Below the pieces are notes generated by a model. It was not told the DNA's origin and ran no database searches. It saw nothing but the letters and a program-made list of their open reading frames with translations. Positions 52,542-61,341 of a stretch of 64,000 nt of DNA are shown here, one piece after another. Location: NCBI RefSeq assembly GCF_900142165.1, contig NZ_FQZY01000012.1, forward strand, positions 35,761-99,760, in the 5' to 3' direction. The first letter of the stretch is position 1; each line of letters opens with the position of its first letter. Made by a program: the position numbers and the translations under genes. This DNA comes from Hespellia stercorisuis DSM 15480. GTDB taxonomy: Bacteria > Bacillota > Clostridia > Lachnospirales > Lachnospiraceae.

Positions 52542-55166
52542 ATGGCAAAATGGGTTTACTTATTCAAAGAAGGTAATGCAACGATGAAAAACCTTCTCGG
52601 TGGAAAAGGCGCTAACTTGGCAGAGATGACAAACCTGGGTCTCCCGGTACCACAGGGATTCACAATTACGACAGAGGCTTGTACACAGTACTATGAAGAT
52701 GATCAGCAGATTAATGATGAGATCATGGGTCAGATTATGGACGCAATTGTGAAGATGGAAGAGATCACAGGGAAGAAATTCGGTGATACAGAGAATCCGC
52801 TTCTGGTATCTGTTCGTTCCGGAGCAAGAGCTTCTATGCCGGGTATGATGGACACAATCCTGAACCTTGGTCTGAATGAAGAGGTTGTTGACGTTATCGC
52901 TGCGAAGTCAGGGAATCCTCGCTGGGCCTGGGACTGCTACAGAAGATTCATCCAGATGTATTCTGACGTAGTTATGGAAGTCGGCAAGAAGTACTTTGAA
53001 GAACTCATTGATAAGATGAAAGCCGATCGTGGTGTTACACAGGATGTTGAACTTACAGCAGATGATTTAAAAGAATTAGCAAACCAGTTCAAAGCTGAGT
53101 ACAAAGAAAAACTCGGTCAGGATTTCCCAACAGATCCAAAAGAGCAGCTGATGGGAGCTATCAAAGCTGTATTCCGTTCATGGGACAACCCACGTGCCAA
53201 CGTTTACCGTCGTGACAACGATATCCCGTATTCATGGGGAACCGCTGTTAATGTTCAGATGATGGCATTCGGTAACATGGGTGAGACATCCGGAACAGGT
53301 GTTGCATTTACACGTAACCCGGCTACAGGTGAGAAGAAGCTTATGGGTGAGTTCCTTATGAATGCCCAGGGCGAGGACGTAGTTGCCGGTGTACGTACAC
53401 CACAGCACATCGATCAGCTGAAGGATGTTATGCCAGAGGTTTATGACCAATTTGTAGAGATCTGCCACACATTGGAAGATCATTATAGAGATATGCAGGA
53501 TATGGAGTTCACAATTGAGGACAAGCACCTGTATATGTTACAGACACGTAACGGTAAGAGAACAGCAGCAGCAGCTCTGAAGATTGCCTGCGACTTAGTT
53601 GACGAAGGCATGATCACAGAGGACAAGGCTGTACTGATGATCGATCCGAGAAACTTAGACTCCCTTCTGCACCCACAGTTTGATGCAAATGCAGTGAAGG
53701 CAGCGACACCGATTGCAAGAGCACTTGCAGCAGCACCTGGTGCGGCATCCGGTAAGGTTGTATTTACAGCCGACGATGCAAAAGCGTGGGCAGAGAAAGG
53801 CGAGAAGATCGTACTTGTTCGTCTGGAGACTTCTCCGGAAGATATCGAAGGTATGAAGGCGGCACAGGGTATCCTGACAGCCCGCGGCGGTATGACAAGC
53901 CATGCAGCTGTAGTTGCGCGTGGTATGGGAACATGCTGTGTATCTGGATGCTCTGATATCGTGATGGATGAGGAGAATAAAGTATTCAAGCTTGGCGGAA
54001 AAGAGTATCATGAAGGAGATGTAATCTCATTTGACGGTACTACAGGTAATATCTACGACGGCGCACTGCCGACTGTAGACGCTACCATCGCCGGCGAATT
54101 TGGAAGAATCATGGAATGGGCTGATAAGTACAGAACCATGAAAGTAAGAACCAATGCAGATACACCTGAGGATGCGAAGAAAGCTCGTGAGCTCGGTGCA
54201 GAAGGTATCGGTCTCTGCCGTACAGAGCATATGTTCTTTGCAGGCGACAGAATCGATGCATTCCGTGAGATGATCTGTGCTGACACACTGGAAGAGAGAG
54301 AAGCAGCACTTGCTAAGATCCTTCCGGTACAGCAGGGAGACTTTGAAGCGTTGTATGAGGCTCTTGAGGGTAATCCGGTAACCATCCGTTTCCTGGATCC
54401 GCCGCTTCATGAATTTGTTCCTACAGAGGAAGATGATATCAAGAAATTAGCAGATGCCCAGGGCAAGACTGTTGAGAGAATCAAAGAGATCATCGACGGC
54501 TTACATGAGTTTAACCCAATGATGGGACACAGAGGACTTCGTCTTGCTGTCACATATCCGGAGATCGCAAAGATGCAGACATCTGCAGTGATCCGCGCAG
54601 CCATCAATGTAAAGAAGGCTCATCCGGACTGGACAATCAAACCGGAGATCATGATCCCGCTTGCAGGAGACAAAAAAGAGCTTGCATACGTTAAGAAATT
54701 TGTTGTTGAGACAGCAGACGCTGAGATCGCAGCAGCAGGTTCTGATATGGAATACGAAGTAGGTACTATGATCGAGATCCCAAGAGCAGCCCTCACAGCT
54801 GACGAGATCGCAAAAGAAGCTGAGTTCTTCTGCTTCGGTACTAACGATCTGACTCAGATGACATACGGCTTCTCACGTGACGATGCAGGTAAGTTCTTAG
54901 ATGCTTACTATGATGCGAAGATCTTCGAGAGTGATCCGTTCTCAAGACTGGATCAGGATGGTGTCGGCAAACTCATGAAGATGGCAATTGAGCTTGGTAA
55001 AAAGACTCGTCCGGAGCTTCACATCGGTATCTGTGGAGAGCATGGTGGAGATCCTACATCGGTAGAGTTCTGCAACACAATAGGATTAGACTACGTTTCA
55101 TGCAGCCCGTTCCGCGTACCAATCGCAAAATTGGCGGCAGCGCAGGCAGCACTCAATAGTAAGTAG
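52542..55166 (+). CDS. ppdK: Pyruvate, phosphate dikinase
   Basis: Interconverts pyruvate, ATP and phosphate with PEP, AMP and pyrophosphate; in anaerobic gut bacteria it often runs in glycolysis or gluconeogenesis around PEP. The 874 residues have the usual order: N-terminal nucleotide-binding domain (LLGGKGANLAEMTNLGLPVPQGFTITTEAC), central swivelling domain with catalytic His in GGMTSHAAVVARGMGT near 454, and C-terminal PEP barrel (LCRTEHMFF, MIEIPRAAL, FGTNDLTQ, GICGEHGGDP). AGGAGG precedes the start. No PPDK regulatory protein gene is adjacent. Confidence 0.97.
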   Translation: MAKWVYLFKEGNATMKNLLGGKGANLAEMTNLGLPVPQGFTITTEACTQYYEDDQQINDEIMGQIMDAIVKMEEITGKKFGDTENPLLVSVRSGARASMPGMMDTILNLGLNEEVVDVIAAKSGNPRWAWDCYRRFIQMYSDVVMEVGKKYFEELIDKMKADRGVTQDVELTADDLKELANQFKAEYKEKLGQDFPTDPKEQLMGAIKAVFRSWDNPRANVYRRDNDIPYSWGTAVNVQMMAFGNMGETSGTGVAFTRNPATGEKKLMGEFLMNAQGEDVVAGVRTPQHIDQLKDVMPEVYDQFVEICHTLEDHYRDMQDMEFTIEDKHLYMLQTRNGKRTAAAALKIACDLVDEGMITEDKAVLMIDPRNLDSLLHPQFDANAVKAATPIARALAAAPGAASGKVVFTADDAKAWAEKGEKIVLVRLETSPEDIEGMKAAQGILTARGGMTSHAAVVARGMGTCCVSGCSDIVMDEENKVFKLGGKEYHEGDVISFDGTTGNIYDGALPTVDATIAGEFGRIMEWADKYRTMKVRTNADTPEDAKKARELGAEGIGLCRTEHMFFAGDRIDAFREMICADTLEEREAALAKILPVQQGDFEALYEALEGNPVTIRFLDPPLHEFVPTEEDDIKKLADAQGKTVERIKEIIDGLHEFNPMMGHRGLRLAVTYPEIAKMQTSAVIRAAINVKKAHPDWTIKPEIMIPLAGDKKELAYVKKFVVETADAEIAAAGSDMEYEVGTMIEIPRAALTADEIAKEAEFFCFGTNDLTQMTYGFSRDDAGKFLDAYYDAKIFESDPFSRLDQDGVGKLMKMAIELGKKTRPELHIGICGEHGGDPTSVEFCNTIGLDYVSCSPFRVPIAKLAAAQAALNSK

Positions 55167-55208
55167 GTGTTCTCTTTCTTGTTAAGATGCAATAGTCGTT
55201 AATGTCCA

Positions 55209-55227
55209 AGTGCAAAAAAGGGACAGT
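55209..55227. repeat. Fragment of the GGGGACGTAG repeat family
   Basis: AGTGCAAAAAAGGGACAG matches, in opposite orientation, the right flank of the repeat at 23511-23534 (CTGTCCCTTTTTGCACTT). The palindromic core is absent, so this is a remnant. Confidence 0.5.
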
Positions 55228-55424
55228 CTTGGAGAGAGAAGACAGAGGAAAGAAGAGAGACCTTGAGATTTAGGAGAGATTCTAGATTTTGAGGTCTTTC
55301 TCAAGTTTGCACAAAAGAGATAGTTATGTTATTTGTTCTTAGTCAAACGAAGGTGAGTCATTAGAACCGATTCATGTTCAGGCATCAGAAGGGAATTTGA
55401 AAATAAACGGAACTAAGATCATGA

Positions 55425-55466
55425 AAAAATCCACTGTATTTTTTTCTTAATACAGTGGATTTTTAA
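55425..55466. terminator. Bidirectional hairpin with A/T runs
   Basis: A perfect 16-bp stem AAAAATCCACTGTATT / AATACAGTGGATTTTT with an 8-base T-rich loop. It looks like a terminator or a degenerate insertion end in a gene-free stretch. Confidence 0.7.
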
Positions 55467-56047
55467 TGACTAAATCCGTCCATTGGTTTACCCTCCTTAT
55501 TCATTTGATATCTATCTGAAACTATTATCTCAAATAGTGAAATTCAAAAGTTTTTTAATGATTCGTCTGATTAGTACATTGGCCTTTACCTCTTTCTTTA
55601 ATAGTATGGATTTTGTAGATTTAGTTGTCCGGTGGTCTGTCCTCTCTTTCTTTTTGTTAAGTTCATGATATCACACAAAGGATGGTTTGTAAAGAAGAAA
55701 ATAGATAAAAATAAGAAAAAATATAAATAGTCAGACTATTCTGGCGTGGTGGTAGACGCTCGTTTACCGGATACTATTTTCACTAACGACAGAAAAAGAA
55801 GAGGATAAAGGCGGAACACTTGATTATTTCGGAAAATTGTCGCATCTGGATTACACGGTGAGACTGACAGATGTAGACGGTGAAACTGACAGAATGGTTG
55901 CATAAGAAAGACAAGTGTACTATAATGATAGCAATTATAAAAAAGAAGACACGTGGATGTTTCCGGTCAAGGAGGCGGCGAAGTCAGGAATCATTCATAT
56001 GGAAAGAATAAAGCGGATTTAGAATATCCGATTTATCGGAGGAAATC
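55467..56047. other. Gene-poor stretch with decayed coding remnants before folC
   Basis: About 580 bp. A 49-codon open frame without a start (55756-55905, ...DYFGKLSHLDYTVRLTDVDGE...) and a second short frame (about 55950-56022, ...WMFPVKEAAKSGIIHMERIKRI) read like pieces of broken genes; neither is recognised. The folC promoter lies within the first remnant's end. Confidence 0.45.
55898..55926 (+). promoter_or_regulatory. Promoter of the folate operon
   Basis: TTGCAT (55898-55903) and TATAAT (55921-55926) are spaced 17 bp, 122 bp before folC. No tetrahydrofolate riboswitch pattern was recognised in the leader. Confidence 0.6.
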
Positions 56048-57352
56048 ATGAATTATCAAGAGTCAAAAGTATATTTGGAAGATATTTCCAAATACGGAAG
56101 TGTATTGGGGCTGGAAAATATGAGAGAGATGTTGGAAAGACTGGGAAATCCACAGGATACACTGAAGTTTATCCATATCTCCGGAACAAATGGGAAAGGG
56201 TCTTTGCTGGCTTATATCTCGACGGTCTTGAAGGAGGCTGGTTATGTGGTCGGCAGGTACGTATCTCCAACACTATTCAGCTATGAAGAACGGATTCAGG
56301 TGAATGAGGCGGAGATTACAAAGGCGGCTCTTTCCCGTTTTGTTACGGTAGTTTCTCATATCATAGAGGAGATGGTCGCGGAGGGAAAGGCACACCCTAC
56401 TGTTTTTGAAGTGGAGACAGCCATTGGATTTTTATATTTCAAGGAGATGAACTGTGACTATGTGGTGCTGGAAACAGGGCTCGGAGGGCTGGAGGATGCC
56501 ACCAATATTGTGCGTACAAGCATTTTGGAGGTGATTACCCAGATCAGCAGGGATCATATGGGATTTCTGGGGGATACTCTGGAGGAGATTGCGGGGAACA
56601 AAGCCGGAATTATCAAACCAGAGACAACGGTAGTGACGGGATATCAGGAGCCGGAGGCTTTGACGGTGATCCGCAGGGTCTGCAGTCAGAAGCAGTGCAG
56701 CTGCCGCATCGTGAAGCCAGAAGCCGTGACGGCGGTCAGCTATGGTTGTGAGAGACAGCAGTTTACATATGGGAACTGGAAGAATATGGAGATTTCGCTT
56801 GCGGGAGTTTACCAGATTCCCAATGCGGTGCTGGCACTGGAAACGGTTGAGGCACTGCGCGGTATTGGATTAGAAATACCGGATGAGGCGGTGTACCGCG
56901 GGATGAAGAATGCGGTCTGGAGAGGACGCTTTACGGTAATTCAGAAAAATCCTGTGTTTATCATAGACGGAGCGCACAATGAGGCAGCGGCACAGGTGCT
57001 TGCGGAATCTGTCAGAACATATTTCCCGGGACGTAAGATTTATTATATTATGGGAGTCTTCCGGGACAAGGAGTATGAAAAAATCATTCGCCTGACAGCG
57101 CCCCTGGCGGAGCATGTCATCACGATAGAGACGCCGGAAAATGACCGCGCGATGGATGCAGCGGAGCTTGCGAATGTGTGGAGAAAGTATCATTCTTCGG
57201 TGGAGACGGCAGATACATTGGATCAGGCAGTGGATAAAAGTCTGGAACTCGCGGGAGAAGAAGGCGTGACGATTGCATTTGGCTCTCTTTCTTTTTTGGG
57301 AGACATCACAAGAATTGTAGAAAACAGAGGTAATAGAAATGGATCAAGATAA
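56048..57352 (+). CDS. folC: Folylpolyglutamate/dihydrofolate synthase
   Basis: Adds glutamate to dihydropteroate and further glutamates to folates, an ATP-dependent Mur-ligase-like enzyme. The 434 residues have the ATP loop [13 protein letters not shown] near 45, the family [13 protein letters not shown] segment, [28 protein letters not shown], and the C-terminal [16 protein letters not shown]. It opens the fol operon and overlaps folE by 14 bp. GGAGG precedes the start. Confidence 0.95.
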   Translation: MNYQESKVYLEDISKYGSVLGLENMREMLERLGNPQDTLKFIHISGTNGKGSLLAYISTVLKEAGYVVGRYVSPTLFSYEERIQVNEAEITKAALSRFVTVVSHIIEEMVAEGKAHPTVFEVETAIGFLYFKEMNCDYVVLETGLGGLEDATNIVRTSILEVITQISRDHMGFLGDTLEEIAGNKAGIIKPETTVVTGYQEPEALTVIRRVCSQKQCSCRIVKPEAVTAVSYGCERQQFTYGNWKNMEISLAGVYQIPNAVLALETVEALRGIGLEIPDEAVYRGMKNAVWRGRFTVIQKNPVFIIDGAHNEAAAQVLAESVRTYFPGRKIYYIMGVFRDKEYEKIIRLTAPLAEHVITIETPENDRAMDAAELANVWRKYHSSVETADTLDQAVDKSLELAGEEGVTIAFGSLSFLGDITRIVENRGNRNGSR

Positions 57353-57890
57353 GATAAAAGAGGGCGTACGGCTGATTCTGGAGGGAATCGGGGAGGATGT
57401 GAACCGGGAAGGGCTTTTGGAAACTCCGGATCGAATTGCACGCATGTACGGAGAAATCGCGGGGGGGATGTCACAGAGTGCAGAGGAGCCTCTCTCAAAG
57501 CGGTTTCATGTGGATAACAATGAGATGGTGCTGGAGAAAGACATTGTATTTTATTCCATGTGTGAGCATCATATGCTGCCGTTTTATGGGAAGGCACATG
57601 TGGCATACATACCGGACGGAAGTGTAGTGGGACTCAGCAAGATTGCCAGAACTGTGGAGATTTTTGCGAAGAGACTGCAGATACAGGAACAACTTACGGC
57701 ACAGATTGCAGATGCATTTGTAGAATATCTGAAGCCACAGGGAGTCATGGTGATGATTGAGGCAGAGCATCTGTGCATGACGATGCGGGGCGTAAAGAAA
57801 CCGGGAGCACAGACGGTGACCTATGTGACGAGAGGCGTGTTCGACGAGAATGAGCAGCTGCAGAACAAATTCTTTCGGTTGGTGAAGTGA
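57339..57890 (+). CDS. folE: GTP cyclohydrolase I
   Basis: Converts GTP to 7,8-dihydroneopterin triphosphate, the first step of folate synthesis. The 183 residues carry the zinc-site cysteines and histidine in [12 protein letters not shown] and EHLCMTMRG, and the catalytic [11 protein letters not shown]. It is the zinc-dependent FolE1 type. It starts inside the end of folC and its stop overlaps the GTG of the next gene, so translation is coupled. Confidence 0.96.
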   Translation: MDQDKIKEGVRLILEGIGEDVNREGLLETPDRIARMYGEIAGGMSQSAEEPLSKRFHVDNNEMVLEKDIVFYSMCEHHMLPFYGKAHVAYIPDGSVVGLSKIARTVEIFAKRLQIQEQLTAQIADAFVEYLKPQGVMVMIEAEHLCMTMRGVKKPGAQTVTYVTRGVFDENEQLQNKFFRLVK

Positions 57891-58528
57891 TCGGAGATGT
57901 GGAAGACATGGAAGAAATAAAAAAGATAAAAGCGGCAGACTCGATGGGAGCGTTAAGTGCAGCGGAAAAGAAGAATGCGATAACGAGTATGATAGAAAAA
58001 AGAAATTCAGCAGGCCGGGCAGCAGCAACTGTGAAAACTGGGGGAACGGAGATGGAGCGGGTGAATCGAATCCTGCAGAATCGTATTTACCGTTCCTGTT
58101 TACAGAAAATCGAGGAGTGCGAGAAGGAACGCATTTTCTGCAGACATGATATGACACATTTCCTGGATGTCGCAAGGTTGGCATATATCCTGAATCTAGA
58201 GGAGTCCTGCGGGATAAAAAAAGATTGTATCTATGCGTGTGCGCTGCTGCATGACGTTGGACGGCACATACAGTATACGCAGAATGTTCCGCATGAACAG
58301 GCGGGACTTCCTATTGCGAGCGATATTATGCAGGAATGTGGATTCAAGGAGCCGGATCGCGAGATGATCCTGGATGCAATCGCAAACCACAGGAATGCGG
58401 AAATAAAAGGTGAGAGGAATCTGAAAGGACTGTTATACCGGGCAGACAAGATGTCCCGGATCTGTTTCGCGTGCAAAGCGCAGGATGAATGCTATAAGGT
58501 TGTCGAGAAGAGGAGAATGGAGTTGTGA
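57887..58528 (+). CDS. HD-domain phosphohydrolase in the folate operon
   Basis: A protein of up to 213 residues with an HD metal-dependent phosphohydrolase domain. The ligand histidines appear in [20 protein letters not shown] (the HD pair), PHEQAG and AIANHRN. The tail is Cys-rich ([10 protein letters not shown]). The first ~54 residues are low in conservation, and the true start could be GTG 57887 (overlapping folE), ATG 57908 or ATG 58049 (with GGGGAACGGAG upstream). It is locked between folE and folP by overlaps at both ends. Removal of phosphates from dihydroneopterin triphosphate, a step with no other candidate here, is a reasonable but unproven role. Confidence 0.82.
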   Translation: MIGDVEDMEEIKKIKAADSMGALSAAEKKNAITSMIEKRNSAGRAAATVKTGGTEMERVNRILQNRIYRSCLQKIEECEKERIFCRHDMTHFLDVARLAYILNLEESCGIKKDCIYACALLHDVGRHIQYTQNVPHEQAGLPIASDIMQECGFKEPDREMILDAIANHRNAEIKGERNLKGLLYRADKMSRICFACKAQDECYKVVEKRRMEL

Positions 58529-59361
58529 TGAGAATAGGAAATCAGATGTTTGACACAGAACATCATACATATATTATGGGGATTCTGAATGTGACCCCGG
58601 ATTCATTTTCGGACGGGGGCAGATGGAACAATGAGGCCGGTGCGCTTCGCCATGTGGAAGAGATGATAAAAGAAGGAGCACATATTATTGATGTGGGAGG
58701 AGAGTCCACAAGACCCGGTTACACCAGAATTTCTGATGAGGATGAGATAGAAAGAGTGGTTCCGGTGATTCGAAGAATCAAAGAAGAGTTTCAGATTCCT
58801 GTATCTGTGGATACCTACAAGAGTACGGTGGCGAGAGCGGCAGCGGAGGCCGGTGCGGATCTGATCAACGACATTTGGGGATTGAAGGCTGACCCGGCGA
58901 TGGCGGAAGTTATCGCAGATACAAAGACTGCCTGCTGTCTGATGCACAATCGCAGGGAGGCAGTATATCAGGCATTTATGACGGATATGATTGCAGATCT
59001 GCGGGAGACGCTGGATATTGCGAAGCAGGCGGGAATTGCCATGGACAAGATCATGCTGGATCCCGGTGTTGGCTTTGCAAAGTCCTATGAGCAGAATCTG
59101 GAGGCAATCAATAATCTGGAATTATTACAGGATCTTGGCTGCCCGGTGCTGCTCGGAACGTCGAGAAAATCGGTAGTTGGACTGACTCTGGATCTCCCTG
59201 CCACGGAGCGGGTGGAAGGAACTGTGGCGACCACGGTGATTGGAGTGATGAAGGGCGCCTCCTTTGTGCGTGTTCATGATATCCGGGAAAATGCGAGGGC
59301 GATTAGGATGACGGAGGCGATTCTCGGGAGCGGCAAAGCTACGGCGGTGAACCGAAAATAA
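58525..59361 (+). CDS. folP: Dihydropteroate synthase
   Basis: Joins hydroxymethyl-dihydropterin pyrophosphate with p-aminobenzoate; the sulfonamide target. The 278-residue TIM barrel has ILNVTPDSFSDGG, DVGGESTRPGYT, VSVDTYKS, LINDIWGL, LDPGVGFAKSYEQNLE and GTSRKS. The start overlaps the HD gene by 4 bp (ATGA) with GAGGAGAATGG upstream. It is full length. An 88-100 bp gap separates it from folBK. Confidence 0.96.
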   Translation: MMRIGNQMFDTEHHTYIMGILNVTPDSFSDGGRWNNEAGALRHVEEMIKEGAHIIDVGGESTRPGYTRISDEDEIERVVPVIRRIKEEFQIPVSVDTYKSTVARAAAEAGADLINDIWGLKADPAMAEVIADTKTACCLMHNRREAVYQAFMTDMIADLRETLDIAKQAGIAMDKIMLDPGVGFAKSYEQNLEAINNLELLQDLGCPVLLGTSRKSVVGLTLDLPATERVEGTVATTVIGVMKGASFVRVHDIRENARAIRMTEAILGSGKATAVNRK

Positions 59362-59461
59362 AATGGTATGAAAAGCATGTCTGCAATGGGCAGGCAGGCC
59401 GCACAGATCGCACAGCGGTTGGAATAACTAAGGATAAGACATAAAATGGATGGAGAATCAG

Positions 59462-60274
59462 ATGGATCAGATAAAAATACGAGATTTGGAAGTGTTTTGT
59501 AATCATGGAGTATTTCAGGAGGAGAATGTACTGGGACAGAAGTTCCTGGTATCGGCTACACTCTTTACAAATACCAGGAAGGCGGGGCTTGAAGATGAGC
59601 TTTCCGAATCTATTCACTACGGAGAAGTCAGCCATGTCATTACGGATTTTATGAAGCAGCATACATTTAAGCTGATCGAGACTGTGGCGGAGCAGCTTGC
59701 CAGGAAGCTGCTGCTTGAGACCAGGCATCTGGAAAAAATCCAGCTGGAAATAAAAAAACCCTGGGCACCGGTAGGACTTCCGCTGGATTATGTGTCGGTG
59801 GAAATTACCAGAGGATGGCATGAGGCCTATATTGCCCTGGGATCTAATATGGGCGATAAGAGAGCTTTTCTCGATCACGCTGTGGAGGCACTTGGAGAAG
59901 TGGAGGGCTGCCAGGTGGTCCGTGTCTCGGAGTATATTGAGACGGAACCTTATGGCGGTGTGGAACAGGATACATTTTTAAACGGAGCGCTGAAGCTTCG
60001 GACACTTCTTCCGCCGGAGGAACTGCTGCAGTTGCTTCAGCAGATTGAGGCGCAGGCGGGGAGAGAGCGGATTGTCCGCTGGGGACCGCGGACACTGGAT
60101 CTGGATATTCTGTTTTATGACGATGCGGTCATTTCGACGGAGCTGCTGACGGTTCCGCATGTGGAACTGCAGCTTCGGAGCTTTGTGCTGCAGCCGCTTA
60201 TGCAGCTTTGTCCATACAAGCGGCATCCGCTTCTGGGAAAGACCGTAGAGGAATTGTGGAATGCCCTGGGATAG
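59462..60274 (+). CDS. folK: Bifunctional dihydroneopterin aldolase / HPPK
   Basis: Two fused folate enzymes. Residues about 1-118 are dihydroneopterin aldolase (FolB: IRDLEVFCNHGVFQEENVLGQKF, KPWAPVGLPLDYVSVEI). Residues about 120-270 are 6-hydroxymethyl-dihydropterin pyrophosphokinase (FolK: AYIALGSNMGDK, RWGPRTLDLDILFYDD). The fusion lets two consecutive steps sit on one chain and is common in Lachnospiraceae. I choose ATG 59462, which has GGAGAATC in front; ATG 59450 would add four residues. Confidence 0.95.
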   Translation: MDQIKIRDLEVFCNHGVFQEENVLGQKFLVSATLFTNTRKAGLEDELSESIHYGEVSHVITDFMKQHTFKLIETVAEQLARKLLLETRHLEKIQLEIKKPWAPVGLPLDYVSVEITRGWHEAYIALGSNMGDKRAFLDHAVEALGEVEGCQVVRVSEYIETEPYGGVEQDTFLNGALKLRTLLPPEELLQLLQQIEAQAGRERIVRWGPRTLDLDILFYDDAVISTELLTVPHVELQLRSFVLQPLMQLCPYKRHPLLGKTVEELWNALG

Positions 60275-60292
60275 TTTTGTCAGAACAATCGC

Positions 60293-60321
60293 TTGTGATA
60301 AGCGCGCAAAAGCGTTATAAT
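60293..60321 (+). promoter_or_regulatory. Promoter of the DUF6465 gene
   Basis: TTGTGA (60293-60298) and TATAAT (60316-60321) are spaced 17 bp, with a leader of about 120 nt. Confidence 0.55.
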
Positions 60322-60447
60322 ATGATAGCGGATTACGAGTGACCTGGTTATGGCATATCGGCAAATGGATGATCAGGAAACGATAAGATGCCCGCGGTTC
60401 CCGGAGTTCAGGGGAGCGTGAATAATAGTTTACAGTGGGAGGAAAAT

Positions 60448-60753
60448 ATGACAAGAAGTAAGAGAGCAATTAAAAAACAACGGACTATGGAGAGAAGCCA
60501 GAGCAGTGTTCCAGCAGCAGTGACAACGGTGGATACAGTGCAGCCTGCAGTGACGAAAGAGACAGTTACGTTTGAATTTGCAGGAAAAAAGGTGAAGATG
60601 GATGAGGTGATGCAGCTCGCGAAAGATGCATTCACACAGTCCCATGAGGGAACAGCCATTGAATCTATTGATTTGTATATTGTTGCGGAGGAGAACGCAG
60701 CATACTATGTTGTGAATGGTGAAGGCTCTGAAGACTTCAAAATCACATTATAG
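60448..60753 (+). CDS. DUF6465 family protein
   Basis: A 101-residue protein: a basic N-terminus (MTRSKRAIKKQRTMERSQ), a Thr/Val-rich linker and a C-terminal region (VTFEFAGKKVKMDEVMQLAKDAFTQSHEGTAIESIDLYIVAEENAAYYVVNGEGSEDFKI) of the DUF6465 family. That family is restricted to Lachnospiraceae and neighbours and has no known function. The ATG at 60448 has GGGAGGAAA upstream; a longer ORF from 60388 lacks one. It has its own promoter. Confidence 0.85.
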   Translation: MTRSKRAIKKQRTMERSQSSVPAAVTTVDTVQPAVTKETVTFEFAGKKVKMDEVMQLAKDAFTQSHEGTAIESIDLYIVAEENAAYYVVNGEGSEDFKITL

Positions 60754-60777
60754 GTGCAGGAATATCCAAATACCTAC

Positions 60778-60806
60778 TTGCACACGAGGTATAGGAATGG
60801 TATAAT
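60778..60806 (+). promoter_or_regulatory. Promoter of ridA
   Basis: TTGCAC (60778-60783) and TATAAT (60801-60806) are spaced 17 bp. Confidence 0.65.
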
Positions 60807-60849
60807 AACATCGTTTAGATGCTACATCAAAAAAATGGAGGTAGAAAAA

Positions 60850-61224
60850 ATGAAGAATGCAATTGCAACAACAAAGGCTCCGGGAGCTATTGGACCTTAT
60901 TCACAGGGCATTGATGCAGGAACAGAGGTATACTGCTCAGGTCAGCTTCCAATCGACGCTGCAACAGGTGAGATGGGAAAAGACATCGTGGAGATGACGA
61001 AGAACTCTTTGAATAACTTGAAGGCAATTCTTGAGGAAAACGGAATGACCATGGACAACGTGGTAAAGACAACCGTATTCATGACGGATCTGGCTGATTT
61101 CGGTGCGATGAACGAAGTATATGCAAGCTATTTTAGTGCGCCGTTCCCGGCAAGAAGCGCAGTTCAGGTTGCAGCACTTCCGAAGGGCGCAGCAATCGAG
61201 ATCGAGTGCATCGCTAAAAAATAG
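60850..61224 (+). CDS. ridA: RidA family reactive-intermediate deaminase
   Basis: A 124-residue RidA/YjgF protein that hydrolyses reactive enamines and imines made by PLP enzymes such as threonine dehydratase. The trimer-forming family motifs are GAIGPYSQGIDAG near the N-terminus, YCSGQLPIDAATGEM, NLKAILEENGMTMDNVVKTTVFMTDL, PFPARSAVQVAALPKGAAIEIECIA. The catalytic Arg in PARSAVQV is present. Start 60850 follows TGGAGGTA. A PLP-dependent lyase gene is convergent on it. Confidence 0.94.
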   Translation: MKNAIATTKAPGAIGPYSQGIDAGTEVYCSGQLPIDAATGEMGKDIVEMTKNSLNNLKAILEENGMTMDNVVKTTVFMTDLADFGAMNEVYASYFSAPFPARSAVQVAALPKGAAIEIECIAKK

Positions 61225-61265
61225 TTTTTAATGCAGGAAAGTGGAAACTGAAAAGTTTATAGACA

Positions 61266-61309
61266 AGAAAAAGGTACATATACTCACGGTGAGATATGTA
61301 CCTTTTTCT
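61266..61309. terminator. Bidirectional terminator between ridA and the MalY-type gene
   Basis: A perfect 16-bp stem AGAAAAAGGTACATAT / ATATGTACCTTTTTCT with a 12-base loop serves both convergent genes. Confidence 0.9.
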
Positions 61310-61341
61310 GTGACACTGCGGACGCTGAACCAATAGGTGAA

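Noticed and set aside
55209..55330. 6S-like small RNA downstream of ppdK
   Set aside because: The sequence can form an imperfect long hairpin, but there is no clear promoter or terminator pair and no conserved bubble I could identify.
55927..56047. Tetrahydrofolate riboswitch before folC
   Set aside because: The 120-nt leader does not show the conserved riboswitch segments I can recognise; only weak hairpins are present.
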